Assembly (NCBI GenBank): GCA_944349515.1 | Contig: CALVNE010000064.1 | Coordinates: forward strand, 1 to 43,018 | From: an uncultured Clostridia bacterium | GTDB taxonomy: Bacteria; Bacillota; Clostridia; Christensenellales; UBA1242 | Length of the DNA stretch: 43,018 nt | Direction: 5' to 3' | Shown: positions 34,233 through 41,968 of the stretch, in pieces | Position numbering within the stretch: position 1 is the first letter of the stretch | Layout: every line of letters begins with the position of its first letter | Notes under the pieces: generated by a model | What the model was told of the DNA's origin: nothing | Seen by the model: only the letters and a program-made list of their open reading frames with translations | Databases searched by the model: none | Program-made: the position numbers and the translations under genes

Positions 34233-35069
34233 TTATCTTTCGGGTTCCTTGAAGCTGTGCGACATTTTAGATGGTACTGTCTGTCCCGAAATCTGTTTTA
34301 ACTGATCAATTACGGATTCTTTAGGTCGATAAACCACCTTATCCAACTCATTCTTTAACTGTGTTGCTGCCTGTACCACAGAAATTTCATCCGAATCTTC
34401 AATAACCTGTTCTAAAAAATCTCGGTACGGAGCAGCGTTTCCATTTGTGAGATCATGATAAATCTCAACAATGTTGCTCTTTTTATCATCAACTCTGTCA
34501 GCATATTCATAGTGATCGTACTCATCAGAGAACTGGTCAATTTGTTTTGCCAGGTCAAGCAAAGAAGCATTTACAGCTTCAACAGCCTCCACTTTTTCCA
34601 TGACTTCTTCATATACTTGTACTCGCAGTTCTCTCATCTGAAGTCCAAATCCAGCCAGAATTTCAGCTCGTGCTTCCAGCATAGACAGCTCTGGATTGTC
34701 CAACTGACCGCCATCAATCTCATGAAATTCTTTATCAAAGAGCGTATAGTCATAACCATCTTCACAGGTCTGGATTGCAAGATACTGATCTCGCCCAACC
34801 TGCCATGCAGCTTCATCACCCATGATTTCCGGCTCCGCCTGACAATAGCTTCCGTTACGCTCCAGGAGTTCTGCAAACTGGCAGATATGGAACACATTGT
34901 TTCCAATCTGTGTATGGTACTCATCAATAAACTTGCAGGGCTTAATGACTACCGAATCATCGGAGTAGTGTACCTGAATCGTTCCGCCATCCGGGATGCG
35001 GAACAAATCTCTGTAATGGCTGTCAATGAACCGGATGTCCTTGCCATCCGGATTAAACTCATTCATCAT
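34233..35069 (-). CDS. LPD28-type ICE protein, 278 aa
   Basis: Hypothetical ICE backbone protein. The N-terminal 90 residues (IRFIDSHYRDLFRIPDGG, then FHICQFAELLERNG) match what I recall as an LPD28-type domain. The middle is acidic and helical, with coiled-coil tendency (about 140-200). The last 30 residues are basic and polar. The start overlaps the topB stop codon (ATGATGA) and the GGAGG site lies within the end of topB. Codon-level coupling with topB and the next gene puts it in the DNA-processing operon. The function is unknown and the domain name is recalled, not searched. Confidence 0.6.
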   Translation of the reverse strand: MMNEFNPDGKDIRFIDSHYRDLFRIPDGGTIQVHYSDDSVVIKPCKFIDEYHTQIGNNVFHICQFAELLERNGSYCQAEPEIMGDEAAWQVGRDQYLAIQTCEDGYDYTLFDKEFHEIDGGQLDNPELSMLEARAEILAGFGLQMRELRVQVYEEVMEKVEAVEAVNASLLDLAKQIDQFSDEYDHYEYADRVDDKKSNIVEIYHDLTNGNAAPYRDFLEQVIEDSDEISVVQAATQLKNELDKVVYRPKESVIDQLKQISGQTVPSKMSHSFKEPER

Positions 35070-37144
35070 TTACTGTTTCCTCCGTTCTCAAAATTCATAT
35101 TAAACTGCGGTTTACCTTCCTCCGTTACTGTCATCACAACGATTGCATCGTACATTCTGCCGGTCTTAGCAGATTTACATCCTTTGAGCTTAACCTCTCC
35201 ATTGGACAGGAGCTTTTGTGCCACCGCTGATGTCAGGCTTTTTCCGATGCTCTCGAAGTAACGGCTGTTTTTCCATAGAGCGAAATGGCATTCTCTTTTG
35301 GAACAGAAAAATCCTTTCTGCCGTTCTGTGACGGAACTGCCACAGACAGGGCAAACACCCACTGTCTGCACTTCCTTTGCCATAAGCACATCAGACCCTT
35401 TTACCTTTTCATAGGTCTGCACCAGTGCAGAAATCATATCCTGAATTTCTTTCAGAAAAGCATTGCTGTCATATTCTCCACGCTCAATCATGAGCAGCTT
35501 TTCTTCCCAGTCAGCGGTCATGGATGGAGATTGAATCTGTTCCGGCATCACGGTTACAAGTGCGGTTCCTTTATGGGTGGAAATCAGGTGCTTGGTTTTC
35601 TTATCACCTTTACGTTCCAAAAAACCGATTCGTACCAGCTTTTCAATCGTGGCAGCACGAGTCGCCGGTGTCCCAAGTCCCTTACGCTCTGCATCTTCCG
35701 GCATTTCATCTGCACCGGCAGTTTCCATACTTTGCAGAAGAGTGTCCTCTGTAAAATGCTTGGGCGGTGATGTTTTTCCTTCTTTTACCTCAGCGGAATG
35801 AACACTCAAGTCCTCACCAACTGTAAGAGAAGGGAGCTGCTTTTCACTCTCTTTATCCTTATCAGCAGGTTTTCCGGAGAAAATTTTCCATCCAGACTGT
35901 ACTATTGTTTTGCCCTTGGCAGAAAAGATATAATTTCCATCCGAAAGTTCAATCACGCTTTCGTTGTACCGGAAAGGCTCACCAACCGCACAAAACAGGC
36001 GGGTTGTAATCAGTCGAAGAATCGCCTGTTCGCCTTTAGGCAGTTCCTCCAGACTGAATTTTAGAGTTTCTTTGGTGGGGATAATTGCGTGGTGGTCAGA
36101 AACTTTCTTATCGTTGATCACTTGCTCCGCATGAACCGGAACGTTTTTCACATCCTCCACAGGGAAAATGTTGAAAAGCGACTTTATCAATTCCGGAAGC
36201 ATATCCTTCATGTCACTTGTCAGATAACGAGTGTCAGTACGGGGATAAGTGACCAGCTTTTTCTCGTATAGACTCTGGGTATAGTCCAGTGTCTGCTGTG
36301 CTGTGAATCCCAACACCCGGTTTGCATCCCTCTGCAAAGAAGTTAAATCATACAGGGCAGGCGGCTTTTCAGATTTTTCCTTATTTTCTGCCTTTGTGAC
36401 ATTCAGAACCGAACCAACACACTTCCGGGCAACATCATCCGCAAGAACTTTTTGCTTCATCCGCTCGCCAGACGCAGTGAAGTCCTGAAAAGCCAGCTCT
36501 ACTGTATAAAAAGGCTCCGGTCTAAAAGCTGAGATTGCAGCTTCACGCATCACGACCATTGCCAGAGTAGGGGTCATAACCCGTCCCACATTCAACGTCT
36601 GTCCATAAAGGGTTGAAAAAAGCCGGGTAGCGTTAATTCCAACCAACCAGTCGGCTCGCTCCCGGCATAATGCCGCTTCATACAAAGCATCATATTCTGT
36701 TGACGGTTTCAGCTGCTCAAAGCCCTCTCTGATAGCGGAATCCTCCATAGAGGAAATCCAGAGCCTTTCAAAGGGCTTTCGGCATCCAGCCTGCTGATAA
36801 ACCAGACGGAAAATCAGTTCACCCTCACGTCCGGCATCTGTCGCACACACAAGGCTCTCTACATCTTTTCTTGCCATCAGTTTTTTGAGAATTCCAAACT
36901 GCTTTTTGGTGCTGGCAGACACCTGATACTTCCACTGATCCGGAAAAATAGGGAGGTCTGCATACGCCCATTTATTATATTTCTCGTCATAGGCTTCCGG
37001 CTGTGACAGCTCCACCAGATGCCCCACACACCAGCTGACCACATAACCGTTTCCCTCCAGGTATCCGTCCTCACGCTTTGTCGCACCCAGTACCTTTGCA
37101 ATACTTTGTGCCACTGATGGCTTTTCAGCCAATACTAATTTCAT
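35066..37144 (-). CDS. topB: DNA topoisomerase III, type IA, 692 aa
   Basis: Relaxes or decatenates single-stranded regions during ICE transfer and replication. The Toprim domain starts at once (MKLVLAEKPSVAQSIAKVLG, then CATDAGREGELIFR at about 100-113). The active-site Tyr is residue 300 in TYPRTDTRYL. A C-terminal Cys4-like zinc motif is present (GVCPVCGSS, then FFCSKREC). The open frame extends upstream to 37375, but AAAGGAG at 37154-37160 lies 9 bases before the ATG at 37144, and the protein family starts there; the upstream part contains a terminator. It is the first gene of the leftward DNA-processing block. Confidence 0.94.
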   Translation of the reverse strand: MKLVLAEKPSVAQSIAKVLGATKREDGYLEGNGYVVSWCVGHLVELSQPEAYDEKYNKWAYADLPIFPDQWKYQVSASTKKQFGILKKLMARKDVESLVCATDAGREGELIFRLVYQQAGCRKPFERLWISSMEDSAIREGFEQLKPSTEYDALYEAALCRERADWLVGINATRLFSTLYGQTLNVGRVMTPTLAMVVMREAAISAFRPEPFYTVELAFQDFTASGERMKQKVLADDVARKCVGSVLNVTKAENKEKSEKPPALYDLTSLQRDANRVLGFTAQQTLDYTQSLYEKKLVTYPRTDTRYLTSDMKDMLPELIKSLFNIFPVEDVKNVPVHAEQVINDKKVSDHHAIIPTKETLKFSLEELPKGEQAILRLITTRLFCAVGEPFRYNESVIELSDGNYIFSAKGKTIVQSGWKIFSGKPADKDKESEKQLPSLTVGEDLSVHSAEVKEGKTSPPKHFTEDTLLQSMETAGADEMPEDAERKGLGTPATRAATIEKLVRIGFLERKGDKKTKHLISTHKGTALVTVMPEQIQSPSMTADWEEKLLMIERGEYDSNAFLKEIQDMISALVQTYEKVKGSDVLMAKEVQTVGVCPVCGSSVTERQKGFFCSKRECHFALWKNSRYFESIGKSLTSAVAQKLLSNGEVKLKGCKSAKTGRMYDAIVVMTVTEEGKPQFNMNFENGGNSK

Positions 37145-37160
37145 TTGCATCTGCTCCTTT

Positions 37161-37204
37161 CTGAAAAATAAAAAAGCAGCCATACACCGAAATGTAAGAC
37201 TGCT
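37161..37204 (-). terminator. Rho-independent terminator of the four-gene cargo block
   Basis: The minus strand has a 12-bp stem with one U-U mismatch (37204-37193 with 37186-37175), a 6-base loop, and a run of T interrupted by a single A. It separates the cargo genes from topB. Confidence 0.75.
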
Positions 37205-37218
37205 ATGTAAATTGTACA

Positions 37219-37614
37219 TTATTCTAAATGTTTTTTTAAGTCCAGAATGAATTGTTTTTGTTGCTTTTTTAGATAAGCCTTTACAAAAGGTTTCATAAAC
37301 CATTTTTTCGGCGTGATATTCTCCGTAAAATCTATTTGTGTTTTGCTTCCTAATGATGTAAAAACACCAACCCAATGCCCTTTCATGTTGCTGTTTTCCA
37401 TATCAAATTCCCATCGTTTATATGGTTCTATAACTGTAACAGAAAAGGTTGTACCGTACCCCTCTTTGGTATACTCAATAAATCTGCTATCATCAATTAT
37501 CTCTGTTCTGCTTAAATCACTTCTCCACAGACTGTATTTATCCACTGCGGTAACAATCTCCCAGACTTTATGAATATCACTGTTTATAATATCTTTTATA
37601 TTTGAAGTTGTCAT
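37219..37614 (-). CDS. SRPBCC-family lipid/ligand-binding-fold protein, 131 aa
   Basis: A START/polyketide-cyclase-like (SRPBCC) protein: the first helix with HKVWEIVTAVDKYSLWRSD, repeated strands (TTFSVTVIEPYKRWEFDME, HWVGVFTSL), and the long C-terminal helix KAYLKKQQKQFILDLKKHL. The start is the ATG at 37612-37614 with AAAAGGA 9 bases upstream; an ATG seven codons earlier lacks a good site. It is the last gene of a four-gene cargo block. The ligand is unknown. Members often bind small hydrophobic molecules or act in stress responses. Confidence 0.7.
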   Translation of the reverse strand: MTTSNIKDIINSDIHKVWEIVTAVDKYSLWRSDLSRTEIIDDSRFIEYTKEGYGTTFSVTVIEPYKRWEFDMENSNMKGHWVGVFTSLGSKTQIDFTENITPKKWFMKPFVKAYLKKQQKQFILDLKKHLE

Positions 37615-37663
37615 TTTGACACGTCCTTTTACCATCCTAATGTTTTTGATCCAATCTGAGCTG

Positions 37664-38077
37664 TTATTTCCGATTCGGTTTTCTCTTAATAGCTAATAGT
37701 TTCATATAGTCGCTGAATTGCTCAGCATTAGTCGGCTTAAACATTACCCACTTTCCGTCACGGTAAGTTGTTGCTGCATCATATTGTCTGCAAACAGAGT
37801 CAGAAAGCGTATCCCTTATATCTTCAAATTTTGCTCTTTCATCTTTTCCAAAGATAATCATAAAGCCAACACAATTTCTTTTTCCGAAAAGACTGCAAAG
37901 CGTCTTGCCACCTCTGCGATACTTATACTCGTAAGTCCAATTTTTACCGCCAGCGTTCCATATTTGCTGCATTTCGTATTTTTCATCAATCGTTGAACAC
38001 AAATTCTGCCAAACTTCAAACAGGGATTGTCCAAGCAATTCCTTCAGAGTTGATTCAGATGGTATCTTTTCAAGCAT
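37664..38077 (-). CDS. DUF3788 family protein, 137 aa
   Basis: Small basic cytoplasmic protein matching the DUF3788 pattern: an N-terminal helix (LFEVWQNLCSTIDEKYEM), an aromatic/basic block (NWTYEYKYRRGGKTLCSLF), NCVGFMIIFGKDERAKFE, and WVMFKP near the end. The ATG at 38075-38077 follows GGAGGAG. Function is unknown. It is the third gene of the cargo block and lies 49 bases before the SRPBCC gene. Such proteins are common single genes in Clostridia chromosomes, which suggests recent pickup of the block. Confidence 0.75.
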   Translation of the reverse strand: MLEKIPSESTLKELLGQSLFEVWQNLCSTIDEKYEMQQIWNAGGKNWTYEYKYRRGGKTLCSLFGKRNCVGFMIIFGKDERAKFEDIRDTLSDSVCRQYDAATTYRDGKWVMFKPTNAEQFSDYMKLLAIKRKPNRK

Positions 38078-38103
38078 TGTATCTCCTCCGCAAACTGAAA
38101 TTG

Positions 38104-38721
38104 TTACTTAACAAATTTATTTGCCAATTTATATACTTGATTGATTTCTTGGTTATCTAACTTCCAACTATCCAGTTCTTTTTTAATCAGCTCTGGGTGC
38201 TTTTTGCTTATATCCCTTAAAGCATTACCTACCGACTTTCTAACGTATTCGCTGGAGTCCTCTCTCAAATCAGACAATCTTTCAATCGCTTCCATTGGAT
38301 TTTCTTTGAAATAGGATCTGCTCGTCCAGATTCTAAGACCTTCTGTAACCGCTCTTCGAGTATTAGGGTTACTGTTTTTCAACCATTCATCAATTATTGT
38401 AAGGGCGTTTTCATATCCTTTTTTCTTGCAGAATTCATCAAATGATTTTGCTAATATTTCCTGAACTCTCCAGTTATCATCTTTTGAAACTGTATCTCTC
38501 ATAAAGTCTAATATATCATCGTCCTCTGAAAGATACCCAAAAAGAAATACGGCATACATTCTTACTTGATATACCGTAGACTTGTATGCTAAATATGCCA
38601 ATTCTTTGATATATTCATGGTCATGAGATTTGTAATCACTTAAGGCTCTGCTTTCTTCTGCTTTAAAGCCATTTTCCACCAAAGAAAATTCTCGCTCTAA
38701 ACTAACAATATATTCATTCAA
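38104..38721 (-). CDS. HEAT-repeat protein, DNA alkylation repair-like, 205 aa
   Basis: All-helical protein with tandem HEAT-like repeats. The conserved segments NWRVQEILAKSFDEF (about 83-97), NPNTRRAVTEGLRIWTSR (about 118-135) and SEYVRKSVGNALRDISKKHP (about 153-172) fit the AlkC/AlkD-like DNA alkylation repair superfamily. These scan DNA and excise alkylated bases. The catalytic residue cannot be placed without alignment, so a glycosylase activity is not certain. The ribosome site is 14 bases from the ATG, which is long. It follows the DUF3795 gene by about 45 bases in the same direction. Confidence 0.7.
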   Translation of the reverse strand: MNEYIVSLEREFSLVENGFKAEESRALSDYKSHDHEYIKELAYLAYKSTVYQVRMYAVFLFGYLSEDDDILDFMRDTVSKDDNWRVQEILAKSFDEFCKKKGYENALTIIDEWLKNSNPNTRRAVTEGLRIWTSRSYFKENPMEAIERLSDLREDSSEYVRKSVGNALRDISKKHPELIKKELDSWKLDNQEINQVYKLANKFVK

Positions 38722-38768
38722 ATAAAATCATCTCCTCACAAATTTGTTGCAACTTTCTCTTAAAGTGT

Positions 38769-39101
38769 TCATTTTTTCAAATTTTCTAAAGCAGCAGGAT
38801 TGTTTGAGATAATCGCTCCGACAGTTTGACAAGTTCCTAACTCCGGACAGTCACCGCAGGTGGAAACACCTTTGTTTAGCGCACATTTTCGAATACCACA
38901 CAGGCTGTCACAAAATACTGTTTTCGCTCCATTCATACGACAGCCCTCGCAGTTAATATGCTCCGGCAGAATAGGGGCGCTGTTTAATTCTGCCCACAGC
39001 TTTGCTGTTTTCTCCCGCAAGACTTGATCGTTGTTAATTGTCGCAAGGTATGCGTCACATTTTTCGCAATCCAATCCGCAGTATCCAATCATATCCTTCA
39101 T
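38769..39101 (-). CDS. DUF3795 family Cys-rich protein, 110 aa
   Basis: First gene of the cargo block. Conserved Cys pairs fit DUF3795: MIGYCGLDCEKCDAY at the start, INCEGCRMNG, VFCDSLCGIRKCA, and TCGDCPELGTC, arranged as metal- or iron-sulfur-type ligands. The protein is cytoplasmic and small. Start ATG follows AAGGAGG. Function is unknown; a metal-dependent or redox role is suggested by the Cys spacing. A near-consensus promoter lies 60-90 bases upstream and should drive all four genes. Confidence 0.8.
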   Translation of the reverse strand: MKDMIGYCGLDCEKCDAYLATINNDQVLREKTAKLWAELNSAPILPEHINCEGCRMNGAKTVFCDSLCGIRKCALNKGVSTCGDCPELGTCQTVGAIISNNPAALENLKK

Positions 39102-39163
39102 AAATTACATTCCTCCTTATCACTTTTTATATCATTCCATCAACGAAATCCACTTTTACCGTC

Positions 39164-39193
39164 ATTATATCATATTCATTTTATTGCCGTCAT
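39164..39193 (-). promoter_or_regulatory. Promoter of the cargo block
   Basis: The minus strand has TATAAT (39169-39164) and an ATGACG -35 box (39193-39188, four matches to consensus) with an 18-base spacer. Transcription would run leftward through the DUF3795, HEAT, DUF3788 and SRPBCC genes to the terminator at 37161-37204. Confidence 0.55.
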
Positions 39194-39217
39194 GAATAAC
39201 CTATAAATTTTATGTAA

Positions 39218-39235
39218 GACAGCCCGAAGGCTGTC
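39218..39235 (-). terminator. Hairpin after the DUF4366 gene
   Basis: The minus strand has a perfect 7-bp stem (39235-39229 with 39224-39218) closed by a UUCG tetraloop, 14 bases after the end of the DUF4366 gene. The following sequence is T-rich but broken (TTACATAAAATTT), so termination may be partial. Confidence 0.5.
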
Positions 39236-39248
39236 CACCGATGGTCAT

Positions 39249-39947
39249 TTACATCGGTTCATTGGCATCCTTTTCATCCGAATATTCTTCCTCATCCTTG
39301 TCGGAAGAGTAATCATCGGATTCTTCATACCCATAATCTTCATCATCTACATAATCGGCATCCGGGTCAGGCTTTTCCTGGGCTTTTTCTGCTTTCTTAC
39401 CCTTGAGTTTTTTGAAAGCAAAGAACCCCCCACCGCCGGCAAGCAGACAGATGGTCAAAATAGCAGGAAGAACATTGGGTTTCTTTTCCGGCTCCGGCTC
39501 TTGCTCTTGAACTTCAGTGTCAGGCTCAGGTTTGGTTTCTGGCTCAGGAGTCGGTGTCGTTTCCTCAACAGGTTTCAGCTGTTCCAGTTCTCCTTCATCC
39601 ATCAATTTCATCAGATCAGCTTCGTCTACCTGATTCAAGAAGTGAACCGTTTCTTTGCCCTCATCGTCACGGTCGATAATGAGATAGAAATAATTGCCGG
39701 TTTTTGTCACAACGGTGATAAACTGTTTCCCCGCAGAAGGGTGTTCCCCCTCATCGTCCACCAGTGTCATATTGCCATCCGGAGTAAGCGGCTCCATCGG
39801 CTCACTGGTTTCTGGTACGGTTTCTTCTGTCTGCTCCTGCGTAGTTTCAGCAGGAGCCTCAGAAGCATAGGCAAATGCCGTTGTGGAAAACATCCCTATG
39901 CTCAAAAGCAGTGCCATACAGGTAGCGCCCAAATATTTAATTTTCAT
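39249..39947 (-). CDS. DUF4366 membrane protein, 232 aa
   Basis: Conjugation-region surface protein. A signal peptide occupies about residues 1-29 ([20 protein letters not shown] onward). An acidic exported domain with [20 protein letters not shown] follows. A Pro/Glu repeat linker leads to one membrane helix at about residues 160-178 ([20 protein letters not shown]). The tail behind KKLKGKK is cytoplasmic and extremely acidic. This architecture is typical of DUF4366 in Firmicute ICEs. The gene overlaps the DUF4315 gene by 11 bases. Probable role: an accessory part of the transfer channel or its wall anchor; not established. Confidence 0.8.
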   Translation of the reverse strand: MKIKYLGATCMALLLSIGMFSTTAFAYASEAPAETTQEQTEETVPETSEPMEPLTPDGNMTLVDDEGEHPSAGKQFITVVTKTGNYFYLIIDRDDEGKETVHFLNQVDEADLMKLMDEGELEQLKPVEETTPTPEPETKPEPDTEVQEQEPEPEKKPNVLPAILTICLLAGGGGFFAFKKLKGKKAEKAQEKPDPDADYVDDEDYGYEESDDYSSDKDEEEYSDEKDANEPM

Positions 39948-40194
39948 GTGTAGTTTCCTCCTCTGTTACAGATTGAATTGTTTCCGGCTTCGGTGCGGAA
40001 TCTTCCGCAAACATTTTAAGCAGTTCGGAAAGCTGGTCAGGGGTCAGGTTCGCAGCGTGTACCATCTCGTGAATCTCGGAGTTTTCTTCCTCACGGTATC
40101 TGCGCTCCAAATCCTTTACTCTGGAATCCCATTCCGCTTTCTTTTTTCGTGCCTTTGCAAGTTCAGCACCCAGCCTTTCTAATTTTGCGCCCAT
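39937..40194 (-). CDS. DUF4315 family protein, 85 aa
   Basis: Small coiled-coil protein of the ICE conjugation region. An N-terminal helix ([20 protein letters not shown]) and a second helix are followed by a conserved [13 protein letters not shown] block. I use the ATG at 40192-40194, which has GGAAAGGAG just upstream, rather than the longer frame to 40275, which overlaps the NlpC/P60 gene. It always seems to sit next to DUF4366 in these elements, but its function is unknown. Confidence 0.8.
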   Translation of the reverse strand: MGAKLERLGAELAKARKKKAEWDSRVKDLERRYREEENSEIHEMVHAANLTPDQLSELLKMFAEDSAPKPETIQSVTEEETTHEN

Positions 40195-40213
40195 AATTCT
40201 CCTTTCCGGCAGC

Positions 40214-41965
40214 TTAAGGGATTCTGCCAAAGCAGTAAAAATGCTGCTGCCAATAATTTGTTTCAATGGAAGCATAAGAAATCGGATCGCCGCAGTGAAT
40301 CATCATCCCATTGCCCACATAAATGCCCACATGAGAAGCGCCCGATGTGCCATAGGTTCCCTGGAAGAAAATCAGATCTCCTGGTTTCGCTTCGGAAGGC
40401 GGGATAATAGCACAGAGATTTTTAAGCCCGTTCGCAGTTTGTCTGCCGACACTCCAGCCATTGCCGCAGTTATTGATAACCCAGCTGACGAATCCGGAGC
40501 AGTCAAAGCTGGTAGAAGGGGAAGAACCACCCCAGACATACGGATAACCGAGATATTTTTCGGCTTCCCGTATCATGTTGGCAAAGGCAGTATCCGTCAG
40601 TGCTTCACCTGGAATATCATAGTCGGTGTATTCACCACCTCCTCCAGGGGCAGAGGAAACATCTTCACCAAACAAATAGGAGCGATTCCCCAAGGTTTCC
40701 AGCAGCACTTCATATCGTTCTAGCTGATCTGCGCTCAATCCTGATGAACGAATCACATTACCCAGACCATAATTTCGCAAGGTGACATTGAGAATATAAT
40801 ATTCATATTCGACTTCCACCTCATATTCATATTCTTCTTCCCAAGTCTCTCCGGTTTCCGGGTCAGTGTGCGTTCGAGTGCCGGTTCTGGTTTCTGTTCT
40901 TGTTCGGATTTCCACTTCTTCTTCCAGAATCAGTTCATACTGCTGTTCAAAAAGTTGTTGCAAAGTTGCCTGCACTTCTTCACGGGTATAATCCTCAAAG
41001 ACAACCGTCAAATAAGATGCCAGCTCATAGGGGTTGTGTCCGATTTCATCAAGAGCATAACGGTATTCGTCGTATCCGGAATGGGTAGACTCAATATTGT
41101 CTACCTGGCTTCTCAAATCATTTTCCAAAGCCGTATAATCTTCATCTGCCCCCAGAATATCCTCATCTTCCGCAGTAAAAGAAGTCCCCAGCACCACCTG
41201 AGTTCCTCCCTGGAACATGGTAGAGCAGGAGGAGAACATTCCGGATATAACCATGAATAACAGTCCTATTGCCAGAATCCAGAGCAATGCTGTCTTGTGT
41301 GATACACAAAAATCGGTAATCTTCTGTGTCAGACTTTTTGCTCCTTTTGCAGTCTTTTCTGCACCCTTTGCCGTAGCCTTTCCGCCTTTCCCGGCTCGTG
41401 CTGCGGCATATTCTTTCTTGATTTTATGCTTTTGCTGCCATCGTGAAAGAGGATTGGAAGAAGCATTGGGATTGTCCTTTTTGAACTTTTCAAACAGTGC
41501 ATTCACATTTGCCTTATCTGATTTGCTCACCAGCTTTTCTGCCTTGTCATAGGCTTTCAGCTTATGACTGTAAACCGCATGATCGGCAACATGGTAAGCT
41601 GTTTCCGCACCAAGCTCTGTCTGATGGGCTGTCTGAACGCCCACATTATCATCTTCATATCGAGAGATAGATTTGTGGACATTCGCAGACAGGGTATCTA
41701 CCGGTGCATGAGTTGCCGTTCGTTTGATACCGGAAGGCTTTGGGGGAATATCATCTGCCTTTGCCTTCCCAAAACGAAGTTTTGCAGTCCTGCTGGCGGA
41801 AACATCAGCTTCCTGCCGCAGCTTGCGGTGTTTCTTTGGAGTGATTTTATCCACTGCCTTTTCTGCCTTCGCTGCGGCTTTTTCCGCTTTTCCAGCAGCC
41901 TTTTTTACCGCATCGCTGGACAAATCATCCTCAGTAAAATGGAGTCGGGTAGGTCTTTTCGCCAT
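40214..41965 (-). CDS. NlpC/P60 peptidoglycan hydrolase of the conjugation machinery, 583 aa
   Basis: Bifunctional-looking wall enzyme of the transfer apparatus. A long, Lys/Ala-rich cytoplasmic N-terminus (about 1-220) is followed by one membrane helix (about 225-245, KTALLWILAIGLLFMVISGM). An external helical and acidic middle domain follows, then a C-terminal NlpC/P60 domain with catalytic Cys489 in DCSGFV, His in SHVGIY and a third polar residue in MIHCGD. Such enzymes open peptidoglycan for the channel, like the hydrolase of Tn916. A lysozyme-like domain often found upstream in relatives is not obvious here. It starts 3 bases after the VirB4-like gene ends. Confidence 0.88.
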   Translation of the reverse strand: MAKRPTRLHFTEDDLSSDAVKKAAGKAEKAAAKAEKAVDKITPKKHRKLRQEADVSASRTAKLRFGKAKADDIPPKPSGIKRTATHAPVDTLSANVHKSISRYEDDNVGVQTAHQTELGAETAYHVADHAVYSHKLKAYDKAEKLVSKSDKANVNALFEKFKKDNPNASSNPLSRWQQKHKIKKEYAAARAGKGGKATAKGAEKTAKGAKSLTQKITDFCVSHKTALLWILAIGLLFMVISGMFSSCSTMFQGGTQVVLGTSFTAEDEDILGADEDYTALENDLRSQVDNIESTHSGYDEYRYALDEIGHNPYELASYLTVVFEDYTREEVQATLQQLFEQQYELILEEEVEIRTRTETRTGTRTHTDPETGETWEEEYEYEVEVEYEYYILNVTLRNYGLGNVIRSSGLSADQLERYEVLLETLGNRSYLFGEDVSSAPGGGGEYTDYDIPGEALTDTAFANMIREAEKYLGYPYVWGGSSPSTSFDCSGFVSWVINNCGNGWSVGRQTANGLKNLCAIIPPSEAKPGDLIFFQGTYGTSGASHVGIYVGNGMMIHCGDPISYASIETNYWQQHFYCFGRIP

Positions 41966-41968
41966 CTA

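Noticed and set aside
37145..37375. N-terminal extension of topoisomerase III
   Set aside because: The upstream part runs through a terminator and into the SRPBCC gene region; family start and ribosome site both point to 37144.
40195..40275. Longer start of the DUF4315 gene
   Set aside because: It would overlap the NlpC/P60 gene, and the ATG at 40194 has a clear ribosome site.
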